A DNA stretch of 64,000 nucleotides from Odoribacter sp. AF15-53 (GTDB taxonomy: Bacteria; Bacteroidota; Bacteroidia; Bacteroidales; Marinifilaceae), in the NCBI RefSeq assembly GCF_003479425.1, contig NZ_QUHC01000001.1, forward strand, positions 1,054,001 through 1,118,000, in the 5' to 3' direction. Every line of letters begins with the position of its first letter. Within the stretch, counting starts at the first letter, position 1. A program made the translations under genes and the position numbers. The notes beneath the pieces are model-generated. The model was given only the letters and a program-made list of their open reading frames with translations, was not told the origin of the DNA and ran no database searches. Shown here piece after piece: positions 1 to 9,882 of this stretch.

Positions 1-301
1 GCGCCAGATAATAATATCCACCAATATCTTCCAACTCTCCCAAACGCTTCATCTCCTCGCTCACGGTAAGAATATCTACCGGCTCGTTATTCAACGACAA
101 ATTTTGAATACCCCTGTATATCTTTTGGTGAGCCTCCTTATAGAAACACTCTGGTTTCAAAAAGTCACTCACAGTAATAAATGCGTCTTTTTCCAGCATC
201 AGAGAACCTAGAATCGCCTCCTCCAGGTCAACGGCCTGCGGTGGCATCTTCCCGTACTCAGTCTGCAATGATTTATAATTATAGTCCGGTTTTTTCGCCA
301 T
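1..301 (-). CDS. dnaB: Replicative DNA helicase DnaB, N-terminal part (cut by window edge)
   Basis: Only the first 100 codons lie in the window, starting at the ATG complementary to 299-301. The translated start runs MAKKPDYNYKSLQTEYGKMP, followed by PQAVDLEEAILGSLML and, near residue 70, NEPVDILTVSEEM. These are characteristic of the DnaB N-terminal domain, which packs the hexamer and contacts primase. The RecA-like ATPase domain would lie to the left of base 1. The start codon is only 4 bases downstream of the stop of the exonuclease gene at 306-878, so the two are probably co-transcribed. DnaB unwinds the chromosome at the replication fork. Identification is confident despite the truncation. 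Confidence 0.9.
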   Translation of the reverse strand, partial: MAKKPDYNYKSLQTEYGKMPPQAVDLEEAILGSLMLEKDAFITVSDFLKPECFYKEAHQKIYRGIQNLSLNNEPVDILTVSEEMKRLGELEDIGGYYYLA

Positions 302-305
302 AAAT

Positions 306-878
306 TTAAATTACTTTTAACTCCTTCAATTTCCAGAAACAACGCACCGTGGCACGCACGTCCGCCAACGCATCGTGTGCATTTTCAAATCCTTCCCCAA
401 ACAAAACCTGATGCAATTCGGATAATTTCGGCGATTTGAAACCTTGTTTTCCACCTGGCAATTTACAATAATTTGTCGACAATTTCATCGTACAATACTT
501 CGGTTTTAAAAATAACGATGTCATCATTCGCTTCCGCTCAAATTCCGCCCCCACGATACACTCGTCAAAACTGATATTATGCCCGATCAATGCAAAAGCC
601 GAATCCATCTTATCCGAAAATATCTCCAAGATAGACAATAAATCCTTCCCTTCCTCCTGGGCTTTCAACGTAGTAATCCCGTGTACTCGGGATGCTTCTG
701 CCGGAATTGCGAAACCTTCCGGCTTCACGATATCACTACGTTCTTCGATAATGTTCCCCTTCTCGTCACACATAATCCACGCCAATTGTACTAACCGGGG
801 CCAATTATCCACGTCCGTCACGGGTGCATTCCAACGCTGTGGAAGTCCCGTTGTTTCCGTATCAAAAAATAGAAACAT
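306..878 (-). CDS. DEDDh 3'-5' exonuclease (DNA polymerase III epsilon-like)
   Basis: A 190-residue single-domain exonuclease. The Exo I motif FFDTETTGLP is at residues 4-13, an Exo II-like NISFDE segment sits around residue 100, and HDALADVRAT near residues 167-176 supplies the DEDDh histidine and last aspartate. This is the fold of the DnaQ proofreading subunit. Bacteroidetes carry several stand-alone versions, so it may be the polymerase III epsilon subunit or a repair exonuclease; the sequence alone does not decide. Its stop lies 4 bases before the dnaB start, suggesting co-expression with the replicative helicase. Upstream, the gap to fabI is filled by a palindromic repeat. Confidence 0.82.
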   Translation of the reverse strand: MFLFFDTETTGLPQRWNAPVTDVDNWPRLVQLAWIMCDEKGNIIEERSDIVKPEGFAIPAEASRVHGITTLKAQEEGKDLLSILEIFSDKMDSAFALIGHNISFDECIVGAEFERKRMMTSLFLKPKYCTMKLSTNYCKLPGGKQGFKSPKLSELHQVLFGEGFENAHDALADVRATVRCFWKLKELKVI

Positions 879-900
879 CTACCAATAAATTTAAAGATTC

Positions 901-999
901 TGAGATTTAGTGATTTTCGATTCTATGATTCCAGCCTTACAAGGTCAATGCTCTTATAATCACAGAATCATTTCATCGACAATCACCCAATCACTCGAT
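901..999. repeat. Family B palindromic repeat, copy 1
   Basis: An AT-rich imperfect palindrome that fills the gap between the stop of fabI (1000-1002) and the start of the exonuclease gene. Read on the minus strand it contains GATTGTCGATGAAATGATTC, then GATTATAAGAGCATTGACCTT, then AATCGAAAATCACTAAATC. The same order of blocks occurs at 21951-22065, in reverse at 19206-19284, and partly at 50930-50985. Confidence 0.7.
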
Positions 1000-1836
1000 T
1001 TATTTGTCGTTTTCGTTCTCAAAACTCTTGTTATACTGATGCATAGCCCGGTAACTCATACCCATACTGGAGAACCCTCCGTCATGGAATAAATTCTGCA
1101 TGGTTACCTTACGGGTAAGATCAGAAAACAAGGTTATACAATAATTTGCACACTCGTCGGCAGAGGCATTCCCCAGTGGAGACATCCGTTCCGCAAAATC
1201 GATCAAAGAATCAAATCCCTTGATACCGCTACCCGCCGTGGTCACAGTCGGAGACTGAGAGATCGTATTCACCCGAATCCGTTTCTCCCGCCCGTAAATA
1301 TACCCGAAACTCCGGGCGATAGATTCCAACATGGCTTTCGCATCCGCCATATCGTTGTATTCAAACATGGTACGTTGTGCCGCCACGTATGAAAGCGCCA
1401 CGACAGACCCCCATTCATTCATGGCATCCAACTTCTTTGCCGTCTGGAGAACCTTATGGAAAGAAATAGCCGAAATATCTAATGTTTTTTGCAAAAAATC
1501 ATAATCCAGATCATCGTAAGGACGTTTTTTTCTCACGTTCAACGACATGGCTACCGAATGTAATATAAAATCAATCTTACCACCCAACAAATCCATTGCT
1601 TTCGAGAACAATTGCTCCAAATCCTCCTCGCTCGTTGCATCCGCAGGAATCAAAGGTACATTATTCTTCGCCGCGAAATCCTTCACTTGCCCCATCCGAA
1701 TAGATAATTCCGTGTTCGTCAAAACAATCTGTGCACCTTCCTCCAAACATTTCTCCGCCACTTTCCACGCGATAGACATTTCATTCAACGCACCGAATAT
1801 TATTCCCTTTTTCCCTTTCAATAAATTGTAACTCAT
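1000..1836 (-). CDS. fabI: Enoyl-[acyl-carrier-protein] reductase (NADH) FabI
   Basis: A 278-residue short-chain dehydrogenase-type enzyme that reduces trans-2-enoyl-ACP in the last step of each fatty-acid elongation cycle. The cofactor region near the N-terminus reads GKKGIIFGALNEMSIAW, the FabI variant of the glycine-rich loop. The catalytic pattern Tyr-x6-Lys is present in YNDMADAK near residue 160, following LSYVAAQR. Length matches FabI (about 260-280). The C-terminus has a short acidic/asparagine-rich extension (SFENENDK). It starts 29 bases after the recN stop and is likely in the same transcript. A family B palindrome follows directly after the stop codon. Confidence 0.93.
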   Translation of the reverse strand: MSYNLLKGKKGIIFGALNEMSIAWKVAEKCLEEGAQIVLTNTELSIRMGQVKDFAAKNNVPLIPADATSEEDLEQLFSKAMDLLGGKIDFILHSVAMSLNVRKKRPYDDLDYDFLQKTLDISAISFHKVLQTAKKLDAMNEWGSVVALSYVAAQRTMFEYNDMADAKAMLESIARSFGYIYGREKRIRVNTISQSPTVTTAGSGIKGFDSLIDFAERMSPLGNASADECANYCITLFSDLTRKVTMQNLFHDGGFSSMGMSYRAMHQYNKSFENENDK

Positions 1837-1865
1837 ATACTCGTATTAAATTAAAAAATCATTTT

Positions 1866-3524
1866 CTAAAACTGACCAAGCAACAACCGGGCATTTTCCA
1901 ATGCAGCCTTGCTAACAACGCTTCCACTGATCATTCCGGCGATCTCGATCACTCTCTCTTCATCTGTTAAACGACGGATACGCGAAATGGTTCCTTCCTG
2001 ATCGTCTTCTTTATATACCTTAAAATGGGTATCTCCCGCAGCCGCAATCTGGGGTAAATGAGAAATACTGATCACTTGCATCCGTTCGGCCATTTCTTTC
2101 ATCATCGCCGCCATACTATGAGCGATCTCACCGGAAACCCCCGTATCGATCTCGTCAAAGATAATCACGGGCAACTGTTTCGTACGTGACAGAATGTATT
2201 TTAATGATAACATCAATCGTGAAATCTCTCCCCCAGAAGCCACTTTAGCCAATTCTCCTGGCTCTTGATTTTTATTGGCCGCAAACAGAAAACTCACGTC
2301 ATCTTTTCCTGTCGGGGTAAAATGATCCAAAGGAGTAATCACAACTTTAAACACGGCATGCTTGATACCCATACCAACCAGTAATCCCCGCATTTCTTCT
2401 CTCAATTTCTGTTCCGATTCCACGCGAGCTTTATGAATTTTTCCCGCCAACACGTCCATTTCCTTCTCCAACACGTTGATTTGCTTCTCTAACTCTTCTA
2501 TTTGCGTGGCAAAAGACTGTATTCCTTTCAATTTTTCGCCTAACGCCTCTTTCAGAGTGATCAGATCCTCTGTCCTCTCTACCCGATGCTTGTGCAATAA
2601 ATCATACATCACGTTCAACCGATCGTTAATCGTATCTACCCGGACCGGATTATACTCCACCCGTTCGGCCACCCGTTCGCACTCGTCGGCAATGTCTTCC
2701 AATTCAAGAATCACGGAATTCAATCGTTGTTCGTAGTCGGTAGCCTCTTTTACCACCCCTTCCAGCGAGGCCATTTTATTTTTCAGCCCTTTTAAAGACG
2801 GGATCACAGGAACCTCCGCTTCTGTCAACACGTACGTGGATTCGGAAAAAGCAGATTTAATACTTTCCGCATTATTCAATACAGCCAATTCCTCTTCCAA
2901 TTCCCGTTGTTCCCCTTCCCGTAGTCGTGCCTCGTCCAACTGGTTGAACTGGAACTTCAAATAATCCTCCTCTTGCGCAGCTTCTCTAGCCTTTTGTTTC
3001 ACGAAATTCAATTCCGCCAATACACCCTGACGACGGGCATATTTCACTTTATAATCTTTCAACAAGGATTGATTGCCACAAAAAGCATCCAGTATCTCCA
3101 ATTGGTACTCCGGTTGCCCGATCAGTAAAGATTGGTGCTGCGAATGCACATCTATCAGGAAACTCCCGAATTCCTTCAACACCTTATTGTTGACAGGAGT
3201 ATCGTTAATAAAAGCCCGCGATTTGCCGTCTGCCATTAACTCTCTCCGCACAACAACAAAGTCATCATAATCCAAATCATTGTCAACAAACCATCGCTGC
3301 AAATCGTATCCCACAACATTATATGTAATTTCTACCACGCACTTCCTGCTTTTATCCATAATAGCAGCAACATCGGCCCGTTGTCCTAAGGTCAACCCGA
3401 TCGCTCCCAGTAAAATGGACTTTCCCGCACCCGTTTCACCGGTGATAATTGTAAACCCTTTCTCCAATTCGATATCCGTCTTATCAATCAGAGCATAATT
3501 TCTTATATGGATATTCTTTATCAT
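1866..3524 (-). CDS. recN: DNA repair protein RecN
   Basis: A 552-residue SMC-like ATPase for double-strand break repair. The Walker A motif GETGAGKS is near residues 29-36. The central part, about residues 150-380, is rich in charged heptads and forms the antiparallel coiled coil. The C-terminal lobe holds the signature VASGGEISRLMLSLK and Walker B LPVIIFDEIDTGVSGE. Length and order of parts match RecN throughout. It is divergent from nusB across a 118-bp promoter region and probably leads a transcript that continues into fabI. A minus-strand -7 element TACTTTCG lies about 27 bases upstream of the start. Confidence 0.95.
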   Translation of the reverse strand: MIKNIHIRNYALIDKTDIELEKGFTIITGETGAGKSILLGAIGLTLGQRADVAAIMDKSRKCVVEITYNVVGYDLQRWFVDNDLDYDDFVVVRRELMADGKSRAFINDTPVNNKVLKEFGSFLIDVHSQHQSLLIGQPEYQLEILDAFCGNQSLLKDYKVKYARRQGVLAELNFVKQKAREAAQEEDYLKFQFNQLDEARLREGEQRELEEELAVLNNAESIKSAFSESTYVLTEAEVPVIPSLKGLKNKMASLEGVVKEATDYEQRLNSVILELEDIADECERVAERVEYNPVRVDTINDRLNVMYDLLHKHRVERTEDLITLKEALGEKLKGIQSFATQIEELEKQINVLEKEMDVLAGKIHKARVESEQKLREEMRGLLVGMGIKHAVFKVVITPLDHFTPTGKDDVSFLFAANKNQEPGELAKVASGGEISRLMLSLKYILSRTKQLPVIIFDEIDTGVSGEIAHSMAAMMKEMAERMQVISISHLPQIAAAGDTHFKVYKEDDQEGTISRIRRLTDEERVIEIAGMISGSVVSKAALENARLLLGQF

Positions 3525-3642
3525 TCCTCTACTTTATTGCATAAATCATGCGAAAGTACTAATAATTTTCCATTTTCAATTTTCCGTTTTCAATTAAATT
3601 AGTACTTTTGCGCACCGGTTTAAACATATAGTTCTTTATAAA
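3525..3642. promoter_or_regulatory. Divergent promoter region recN / nusB
   Basis: Two Bacteroidetes-type -7 elements face away from each other. TACTTTTG at 3603-3610 (+) serves nusB, and TACTTTCG (complement of 3551-3558) serves recN, with a TTG (complement of 3577-3579) 18 bases upstream as a -33 element. The stretch between them is AT-rich with repeated TTTTC. The assignment rests on motif match and spacing only. Confidence 0.5.
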
Positions 3643-4593
3643 ATGACAAGCAGAAGATTAATTCGAATTAAAGTTTTACAACTTTTATATTCTTACACAA
3701 AGAAAGAGGGAGTAACGATCACGGAAGTGGAAAGAGATTTGTTCAAAAGTATAAACAAGAGTACGGATCTATATTACCACGTTTTTCTTTTAATCACGGA
3801 AATCCAACGTCGGGCATTTTTAAAAATAGATGCAGCCCGTAACCGGAAGCTTGCTTCACCTAAAGACTTGAACCCCAACACCCGTTTTATCGACAACCCG
3901 GTAATCAACCAAATTGCCAATAACCGGAAATTCAAAACTTACGTTTCCACCAATTTGGTTTCCCTGAACGAATGTCAGGACGTGGTTGCCTCGTTGCACG
4001 ATCGGCTAGTTGAATCTGATTTTTTCAATTTATACATGACCAAACCTACCGTGACTTACGAGGATCACAAACAACTTGTGCTTAACATACTCACGGAGCT
4101 AATCGCCGAGGACGAGAATTTCTCACAGGCCATGGAAGAGAAGAATATTTTCTGGAATGATGATTTCGAACTTGTGCTGAGTATCGTGTACAAGACTCTC
4201 AAAAACATGAAGGAAAGTTATTCCGAAGACACCGTTTTCTTCATTACCTTGTACAACGAAGATGAAGATTTAGATTTTGCCAAAACCTTGTTCCGGAAAT
4301 CCATTCTCGACATGAAAGAGAACATGGAAATCATCGATCAGTTCACGACGAACTGGGAACTGGATCGCATTTCCGACATGGATAAGTTGATCATGAACGC
4401 CGCAATCAGTGAACTAAAATATTTTCCTTCTATTCCCGTGAAAGTAACTTTGGATGAATATATTGAAATCTCCAAGAGTTACTGTTCCCCGAAAAGTAGC
4501 GGTTTTATCAATGGTGTCCTCGACAAAACAGTTACATTATTGAAAGAGAAAAACGAAATCCGGAAGATCGGAAGAGGACTTATGGAAAACTAA
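3643..4593 (+). CDS. nusB: Transcription antitermination factor NusB (long Bacteroidetes form)
   Basis: A 316-residue protein, more than twice the length of the E. coli NusB, as is usual in Bacteroidales. The N-terminus SRRLIRIKVLQLLYSY is the NusB-type first helix. The C-terminal part (about residues 200-310) contains the canonical fold, with WELDRISDMDKLIMNAAISE and the segment VTLDEYIEISKSYCSPKSSG, which matches the conserved NusB end. NusB pairs with NusE (S10) on boxA RNA to promote antitermination of rRNA operons. The gene is monocistronic here: a divergent promoter precedes it and a stem-loop follows. Confidence 0.9.
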   Translation: MTSRRLIRIKVLQLLYSYTKKEGVTITEVERDLFKSINKSTDLYYHVFLLITEIQRRAFLKIDAARNRKLASPKDLNPNTRFIDNPVINQIANNRKFKTYVSTNLVSLNECQDVVASLHDRLVESDFFNLYMTKPTVTYEDHKQLVLNILTELIAEDENFSQAMEEKNIFWNDDFELVLSIVYKTLKNMKESYSEDTVFFITLYNEDEDLDFAKTLFRKSILDMKENMEIIDQFTTNWELDRISDMDKLIMNAAISELKYFPSIPVKVTLDEYIEISKSYCSPKSSGFINGVLDKTVTLLKEKNEIRKIGRGLMEN

Positions 4594-4614
4594 GAGTTTC
4601 TCTCCTATAAATAT

Positions 4615-4657
4615 AATACTTGTATACCTCACAATTGTAAGGATACAAGTATTTTTT
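4615..4657 (+). terminator. Rho-independent terminator after nusB
   Basis: An 11-bp perfect stem, AATACTTGTAT (4615-4625) with ATACAAGTATT (4643-4653), ends in a run of T. It lies 22 bases after the nusB stop. Confidence 0.7.
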
Positions 4658-4754
4658 GTATATCCTACGGGATAAATCAGACCGATACTCTTCCAGACCC
4701 AAAATTTACAAGAATTTTTACTAGCCACATCAGTTCCTACATTTACTCTATAAC

Positions 4755-4810
4755 CGCTACACCTCCCGTACAACACCACTCGTTTGCGGTGTTGTACGGG
4801 AGGTGTAGCG
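4755..4810. repeat. Large perfect hairpin in the nusB-LOG gap
   Basis: The arms 4755-4777 and 4788-4810 are perfect 23-bp inverted repeats (CGCTACACCTCCCGTACAAC plus ACC in the left arm) around a 10-base loop. It is followed by GATGTTGTAACGGTGTTGTG, which echoes the GTGTTGTA unit of the right arm. The rest of the 452-base gap 4594-5045 holds the nusB terminator and an 8-bp stem (4914-4921 with 4930-4937, AAAGGGTG/CACCCTTT). No credible gene is seen in it. Confidence 0.8.
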
Positions 4811-5045
4811 ATGTTGTAACGGTGTTGTGACCTTATATCTTCCTAAAATCATGACTATTTTAACTTGAAAATTCCTGCAAATGGAAATCTGGCATTTGAT
4901 ATTCTAAATAAATAAAGGGTGACTTACGCCACCCTTTACATTCTAAACTAAACTAACCAAACTTTTGTATCACTACAATAGTCAACTCATACGCTATATT
5001 AGCTCTGTAAATATAGAACATAAATATAAAAAAAACAAGTTTTTT

Positions 5046-5627
5046 TCAATATTTGCTTGAAAATTCCTTAACCTGGTATTTCTTAATGTATTCCACAGCT
5101 TCTTCCACAGTGTTTGCAACTGTATACAGCCCATCATAGGCCGTTGACACGAATCCTTCTTTCCGTATATTATTAATGAACAGGAAAAAATACTCGTAGA
5201 AATCATTCGTGTTAATGAAAACAATCGGCTTGTTGTGCATGCCCAGTTGTTTCAACGTGATCACCTCGGTAATCTCTTCCAACGTCCCCCATCCTCCAGG
5301 TAAGGCGATGAACGCATCCGCTTTTTCACGCATTAGGCTTTTTCGTTCTTTCATGTCAGGAGCCACGATCAACTCGGAAATACCTTGCGCCGACACACCC
5401 CGGTCCACGATACACTGGGGAATAATCCCTGTAACCTTCCCCCCGGCATTCTTTACCGTATCTGAAACCTCACGCATCAACCCACAATTTGTTCCCCCGT
5501 AAAGCAAATCCCAACCATGATTCACGATCTCTCTTCCCAAATCGGCTGCAGCCTCAAAATACACACGCCCCACATTCTCGGACGAAGCACAAAACACACA
5601 AATATTCATATTCAAAAAAAGTTTCAA
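5046..5627 (-). CDS. LOG-family Rossmann protein (nucleotide 5'-monophosphate phosphoribohydrolase type)
   Basis: A 193-residue member of the TIGR00730/LOG family. The diagnostic motif PGGWGTLEE is near residues 110-118, preceded by MKERKSLMREKADAFIALPGG with the conserved Arg and Lys. Characterised members cleave cytokinin-type or other purine nucleoside monophosphates to base plus ribose-5-phosphate; the natural substrate in gut bacteria is not established. The N-terminus MNICVFCASSE is a typical Rossmann start. The annotated first ATG gives MKLFLNMNICVFC; the second ATG, six codons in, would give the usual family start. It lies downstream of gyrB, separated by an inverted-repeat element. 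Confidence 0.85.
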   Translation of the reverse strand: MKLFLNMNICVFCASSENVGRVYFEAAADLGREIVNHGWDLLYGGTNCGLMREVSDTVKNAGGKVTGIIPQCIVDRGVSAQGISELIVAPDMKERKSLMREKADAFIALPGGWGTLEEITEVITLKQLGMHNKPIVFINTNDFYEYFFLFINNIRKEGFVSTAYDGLYTVANTVEEAVEYIKKYQVKEFSSKY

Positions 5628-5677
5628 GTTGACAACTTACAGGTTACTAGTTATAAAAAAACAGGTTTATAAAAAGA

Positions 5678-5734
5678 ATTACAGGTTACAAGTTGGTTAC
5701 TTAACCTGTAACCTGCCAACTTGTAACCTGTAAT
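5678..5734. repeat. Family A inverted repeat, copy 1 (gyrB-LOG gap)
   Basis: Perfect 19-bp arms, ATTACAGGTTACAAGTTGG (5678-5696) and its complement (5716-5734), lie around a loop that itself holds a third AACCTGTAACCTG block. The same 8-mer theme recurs near 13.7, 22.1, 42.8, 50.8, 51.0 and 52.3 kb. Confidence 0.85.
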
Positions 5735-5745
5735 CATATTAACAC

Positions 5746-7737
<1,992 letters not shown>

Positions 7738-7958
7738 TTATATTGTTTTTCCTTATTTCTAAAACCTGCTAATTTATTCATTCACAGCTTATCACTTGTT
7801 TCTCCACAAAACGTACAAATATAATAAAAATAAGCCACAATATCGAAAGTTTTTCGATATATTTTCCACCCGTTAAGGCTTAATTTATACACGATCTTTT
7901 TAATTCTTTCGCCAGTGTCTGGGAAGCAAAAGAAAGCATGAAGAACAGGTTATCTACC

Positions 7959-8726
7959 TCACATAGTTATTTTTATGCCGCATCCCACATGCGAGAAATT
8001 CGCCCCGGGGTATAACCCTGAATACTTCCCAGTATAATCCAGCACGAAAGTCATGTGTAAAGGTCCCGTATCTCTTGATTTTCCCGTAACTGAAACTTCA
8101 GGAGTTTCCAAGATATGCTTTTGATCCCCGTATTCGAGAGTTAATACTGTTTTAGGCCCGTAACCTATCTTGAATGTTCCCTCGATAGGTTCACCACCCG
8201 ACACGGGGTAAACGGTTAATTTACCCTTTGAATTGTACTTTCCGTTCCAATTTTTCCGTTCCAGTTCGAAACGCCACCCCACGGAAACATCCAAATTTTC
8301 GATAATATCTTTTTTTACTTCTTCCTCGACCTCTATGCCTTTTTCATTATCAATATATTCAATATGAGGATAAATTTCCGTCACCTCCATAGACATGACC
8401 CTCGGAATCACAGTCACCCGGATCGTGGCCTGCTCATCCCGGTTATCCTTTACCGTGATTTCGACCACTCCCACCTAATAGGCTTTCAACGTGATAACAT
8501 CTTTCGAAATCTCAGCCTTCACTATATCGACATCACTTGAATAGACCGTATACACACCACTCCCACCTCCCGCTCTCAACCAGTTTTCCCCGACAGACAC
8601 CGAAAATTCATTTATTTGCACCTGTCCGGACGAAACGTAAAGAGCAACAGGCTTTTCATCATTATCACTACAAGCCACACTAAAAAGCGCCAGTAGAAAA
8701 AAGGTAAAGTAACATACAGTTTTCAT
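7959..8726 (-). pseudogene. Lipoprotein with Ig-like N-terminal domain, broken by an in-frame amber codon
   Basis: The reading frame starts at 8726 with a lipoprotein signal (LLALFSVAC, lipobox SVAC). It runs through a bacterial Ig-like segment (VGENWLRAGGGSGVYTV, then VDIVKAEISKDVITLKAY), hits TAG at 8475-8477, and continues without any frame change as VGVVEITVKDNRDEQATIRV, then about 150 more residues. The text on both sides of the stop belongs to one Ig-like repeat, so a single base change (for example Lys AAG to TAG) explains the break. It is the third gene after the unknown gene and the cupin, 11 bases after the cupin stop. Function unknown; probably a surface-anchored protein. A sequencing error is the main alternative. 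Confidence 0.7.
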
Positions 8727-8737
8727 TTCTTTTTCTC

Positions 8738-9055
8738 TTATAAATAATCTTCCCGTACAGGAGTAAACACATCAATCACCTCCCCCGCTTCCAGCACTTC
8801 CCAAGCATGTGCCACGTCTTCGGGAATCGAATAACTATCCCCGGAAGTAAGAATTTCATCCACATCTTGGTAACGAATCCTGTACTTACCGGAAACCACG
8901 TAACCGCTTTGTTCGTTGGGATGAGCATGTGCTGGGACATTATCCCCGATTTTGTAATTCATCCGGGTTACCATAGATTTCTCCCCGACGGCCAAAACAT
9001 CGAAGGATACCCCTTTGAATTCCTTTGGTTTTGCATTTTCTTTTTTAGTGACCAT
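8738..9055 (-). CDS. Small cupin-domain protein
   Basis: A 105-residue single-domain cupin 2. Metal-ligand motif 1 reads PAHAHPNEQSGYVVSGKYR (about residues 40-58, with His, His and Glu/Gln ligands), and motif 2 reads SIPEDVAHAWEV (about residues 77-88). Such mini-cupins bind a metal and act in sugar or aromatic metabolism or as sensors; no substrate can be named from the sequence. It sits 8 bases after the stop of the unknown gene at 9064-9777 and 11 bases before the broken lipoprotein gene, so the three form a probable operon. Confidence 0.8.
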   Translation of the reverse strand: MVTKKENAKPKEFKGVSFDVLAVGEKSMVTRMNYKIGDNVPAHAHPNEQSGYVVSGKYRIRYQDVDEILTSGDSYSIPEDVAHAWEVLEAGEVIDVFTPVREDYL

Positions 9056-9063
9056 GACTTTAC

Positions 9064-9777
9064 CTATTTAATGATACTTCCTTTATCTTTATTTTTCCGG
9101 GAAACAGGTTCCAAATCCGGCAGGTCACGTATATATCGTTCTAATCGTTCGAATTGATCCTTGATAGATGGGAATTCCATTTCACTGACTTTTTGACGAT
9201 ACAGATCAAAAAGCTCCAGTGTTTTGCATTTATCCCGTGTATTCAAATAATAGAGGCATATCCCGTGCAAAATGCGTTCCCCGGTCCACACCGATAAAGG
9301 AGCCCAGCCGGAAACATTGAAAATATCCAATGCTTTGGCCAACTTCTCGTAATCATTCATCTCCTTGAAAAAAGAAAGCCCCACGCTTTCGAATTCTACA
9401 ATCCACTTCTGCACAATCGAATCGAGCTTGGCAATATTCATTTCGAACCAAGGTCTGTCATCCAATGGCACTCCTAGAAACTTGTACGCCCAACCGACAT
9501 CCAGCACGCCACAAGTAGGCATACAATCCTTCTCCAGAATAGCTTCCCGGTAGAGTTGACTAATCCTTTTACTTGTAACAAAATATTCCGTGCGCAGGGA
9601 CAATTGATCATTTTCCCAGTTCGTGAACCGAAGAATACACTCGTTCTTCCATTCCCGGTCTTCATAGACAAACGCATTCCTCGCTTTCGAAAAAGTAAAT
9701 CCATGATTTTCCATGGTAGGAACAATTTGTTCAACAAAAAGCCTCCTAATACCCTCACCTTTCATCTTCGTATGCAT
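9064..9777 (-). CDS. Uncharacterised cytoplasmic protein (possibly DUF4304-like)
   Basis: A 237-residue soluble protein without signal peptide or membrane segment. The first 130 residues (IVPTMENHGFTFSKARNAFV, then RTEYFVTSKRI) resemble the DUF4304 type of hypothetical proteins in general pattern, a match I cannot confirm. The C-terminal 90 residues are helical and charged. It heads a probable three-gene operon with the cupin and the broken lipoprotein. No catalytic motif is visible and no function is proposed. Confidence 0.6.
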   Translation of the reverse strand: MHTKMKGEGIRRLFVEQIVPTMENHGFTFSKARNAFVYEDREWKNECILRFTNWENDQLSLRTEYFVTSKRISQLYREAILEKDCMPTCGVLDVGWAYKFLGVPLDDRPWFEMNIAKLDSIVQKWIVEFESVGLSFFKEMNDYEKLAKALDIFNVSGWAPLSVWTGERILHGICLYYLNTRDKCKTLELFDLYRQKVSEMEFPSIKDQFERLERYIRDLPDLEPVSRKNKDKGSIIK

Positions 9778-9882
9778 ACGCTTGTCTATAAATTAGTGCC
9801 TGATCCTTTATTATTAACAACAACAAAGAGAATAAATTTTTCCTTATTTTCCCCATAAAAGTTCATAAATTTTACAAACTTT

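Noticed and set aside
4914..4937. Small stem-loop AAAGGGTG/CACCCTTT as a riboswitch or second terminator
   Set aside because: The stem is only 8 bp, the loop is short and no gene is close enough on either side to assign a function.
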